From NCBI GenBank assembly GCA_017628675.1, contig JAGBYS010000201.1, positions 1 to 6,500 on the forward strand: a DNA stretch of 6,500 nt. Reading direction: 5' to 3'. The notes under the pieces were generated by a model, which had not been told where the DNA came from, did no database searches, and worked only from the letters and a program-made list of their open reading frames with translations. A program made the position numbers and the translations under genes. Positions 6,368-6,500 of the stretch are shown piece by piece (position 1 is the stretch's first letter; every line of letters begins with the position of its first letter). This DNA is from Tidjanibacter sp. GTDB lineage: Bacteria; Bacteroidota; Bacteroidia; Bacteroidales; Rikenellaceae.

Positions 6368-6500
6368 AATCTATTTTTAGTCTAATCTTCTTTTGCAGCT
6401 TTTTGTAAAAAGCTGCTCCAAAAACTTTTAGTGTAATCTACTCACTCCCCCTGTTAAAAAGCCCAGGGAAAATGGAGTAACTTTCAACTCTACTCAATGC
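6368..6500 (-). promoter_or_regulatory. Leader and presumed promoter region of the operon
   Basis: These 133 AT-rich bases lie upstream of the first gene and hold no credible coding sequence. They probably contain the promoter, but I found no good match to the Bacteroidota sigma consensus. The nearest is AGTTTTTG (complement of 6421-6428), which matches TAnnTTTG only partly and has no clear -33 element. The bases before the ATG are A-rich (CTAAAAATAGATT), in keeping with weak Shine-Dalgarno use in this phylum. A strong palindrome lies at 6395-6416 and an 8-base direct repeat, TGAGTAGA on the minus strand, at 6437-6444 and 6489-6496. Confidence 0.45.
6395..6416. repeat. Perfect inverted repeat, 10-base arms, 28 bases before the first start codon
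   Basis: The arms are gcagcttttt and aaaaagctgc with a two-base centre, so as RNA the stem would be about nine pairs with a four-base loop. In neither direction is it followed by a run of T, so it is not a standard intrinsic terminator. On the minus strand an upstream TTTTTG (complement of 6420-6425) could pair with the CAAAAA of the right arm, giving a possible alternative fold. It could be a leader-RNA structure, a protein-binding site or a dispersed palindromic repeat. Confidence 0.7.

Noticed and set aside
4022..6385. A 787-codon plus-strand open frame across the EEP and nuclease genes
   Set aside because: It runs antisense through two well-recognised genes and their spacer repeat, with Val/Ala/His-rich low-complexity translation typical of a shadow frame.
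6395..6416. Intrinsic terminator of an upstream gene
   Set aside because: The stem is strong but there is no T-run after it on either strand, and the bases on the far side show no gene end.

Overview
The window carries four complete genes, all on the minus strand and separated by only 32, 70 and 36 bases, so they look like one operon read from about position 6367 down to 38. The organism is most likely a member of the Bacteroidota, probably Bacteroidales and possibly Alistipes-like. The reasons are the protein families (a carboxypeptidase-regulatory-like TonB-dependent receptor, DUF5689 and BACON domains), lipoprotein signals followed by acidic residues, weak Shine-Dalgarno signals, and GC-rich genes with AT-rich spacers. 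The genus is an inference from composition and style only.

In order of transcription: (1) 6367-5096, a lipoprotein with a BACON-like domain, a ten-unit Asn-Gly-Asp linker and a DNA/RNA non-specific endonuclease domain (NUC1/Serratia nuclease family). (2) 5059-4010, an exported endonuclease/exonuclease/phosphatase (EEP, DNase I-like) protein with its catalytic motifs intact. (3) 3939-1051, a 962-residue TonB-dependent outer-membrane receptor that is not of the classical SusC type. (4) 1018-38, a DUF5689-type lipoprotein whose N-terminal half has an OB-fold-like pattern.

Taken together, the four proteins suggest an envelope system for attacking extracellular nucleic acid. A tethered nuclease would cut DNA or RNA, an exported EEP enzyme would process the fragments or other phosphodiesters, and the receptor with its lipoprotein partner would take up a product. 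The enzyme families are recognised directly from motifs. The joint function and the imported substrate are inferred.

The non-coding parts are short. Positions 6368-6500 form the leader, with a near-perfect palindrome of 10-base arms 28 bases before the first start codon. The spacer at 5060-5095 is almost wholly a 7-base tandem repeat. Positions 1-37 after the last stop codon hold overlapping short inverted repeats but no convincing terminator. I saw no tRNA, rRNA, CRISPR array, transposase or integrase.
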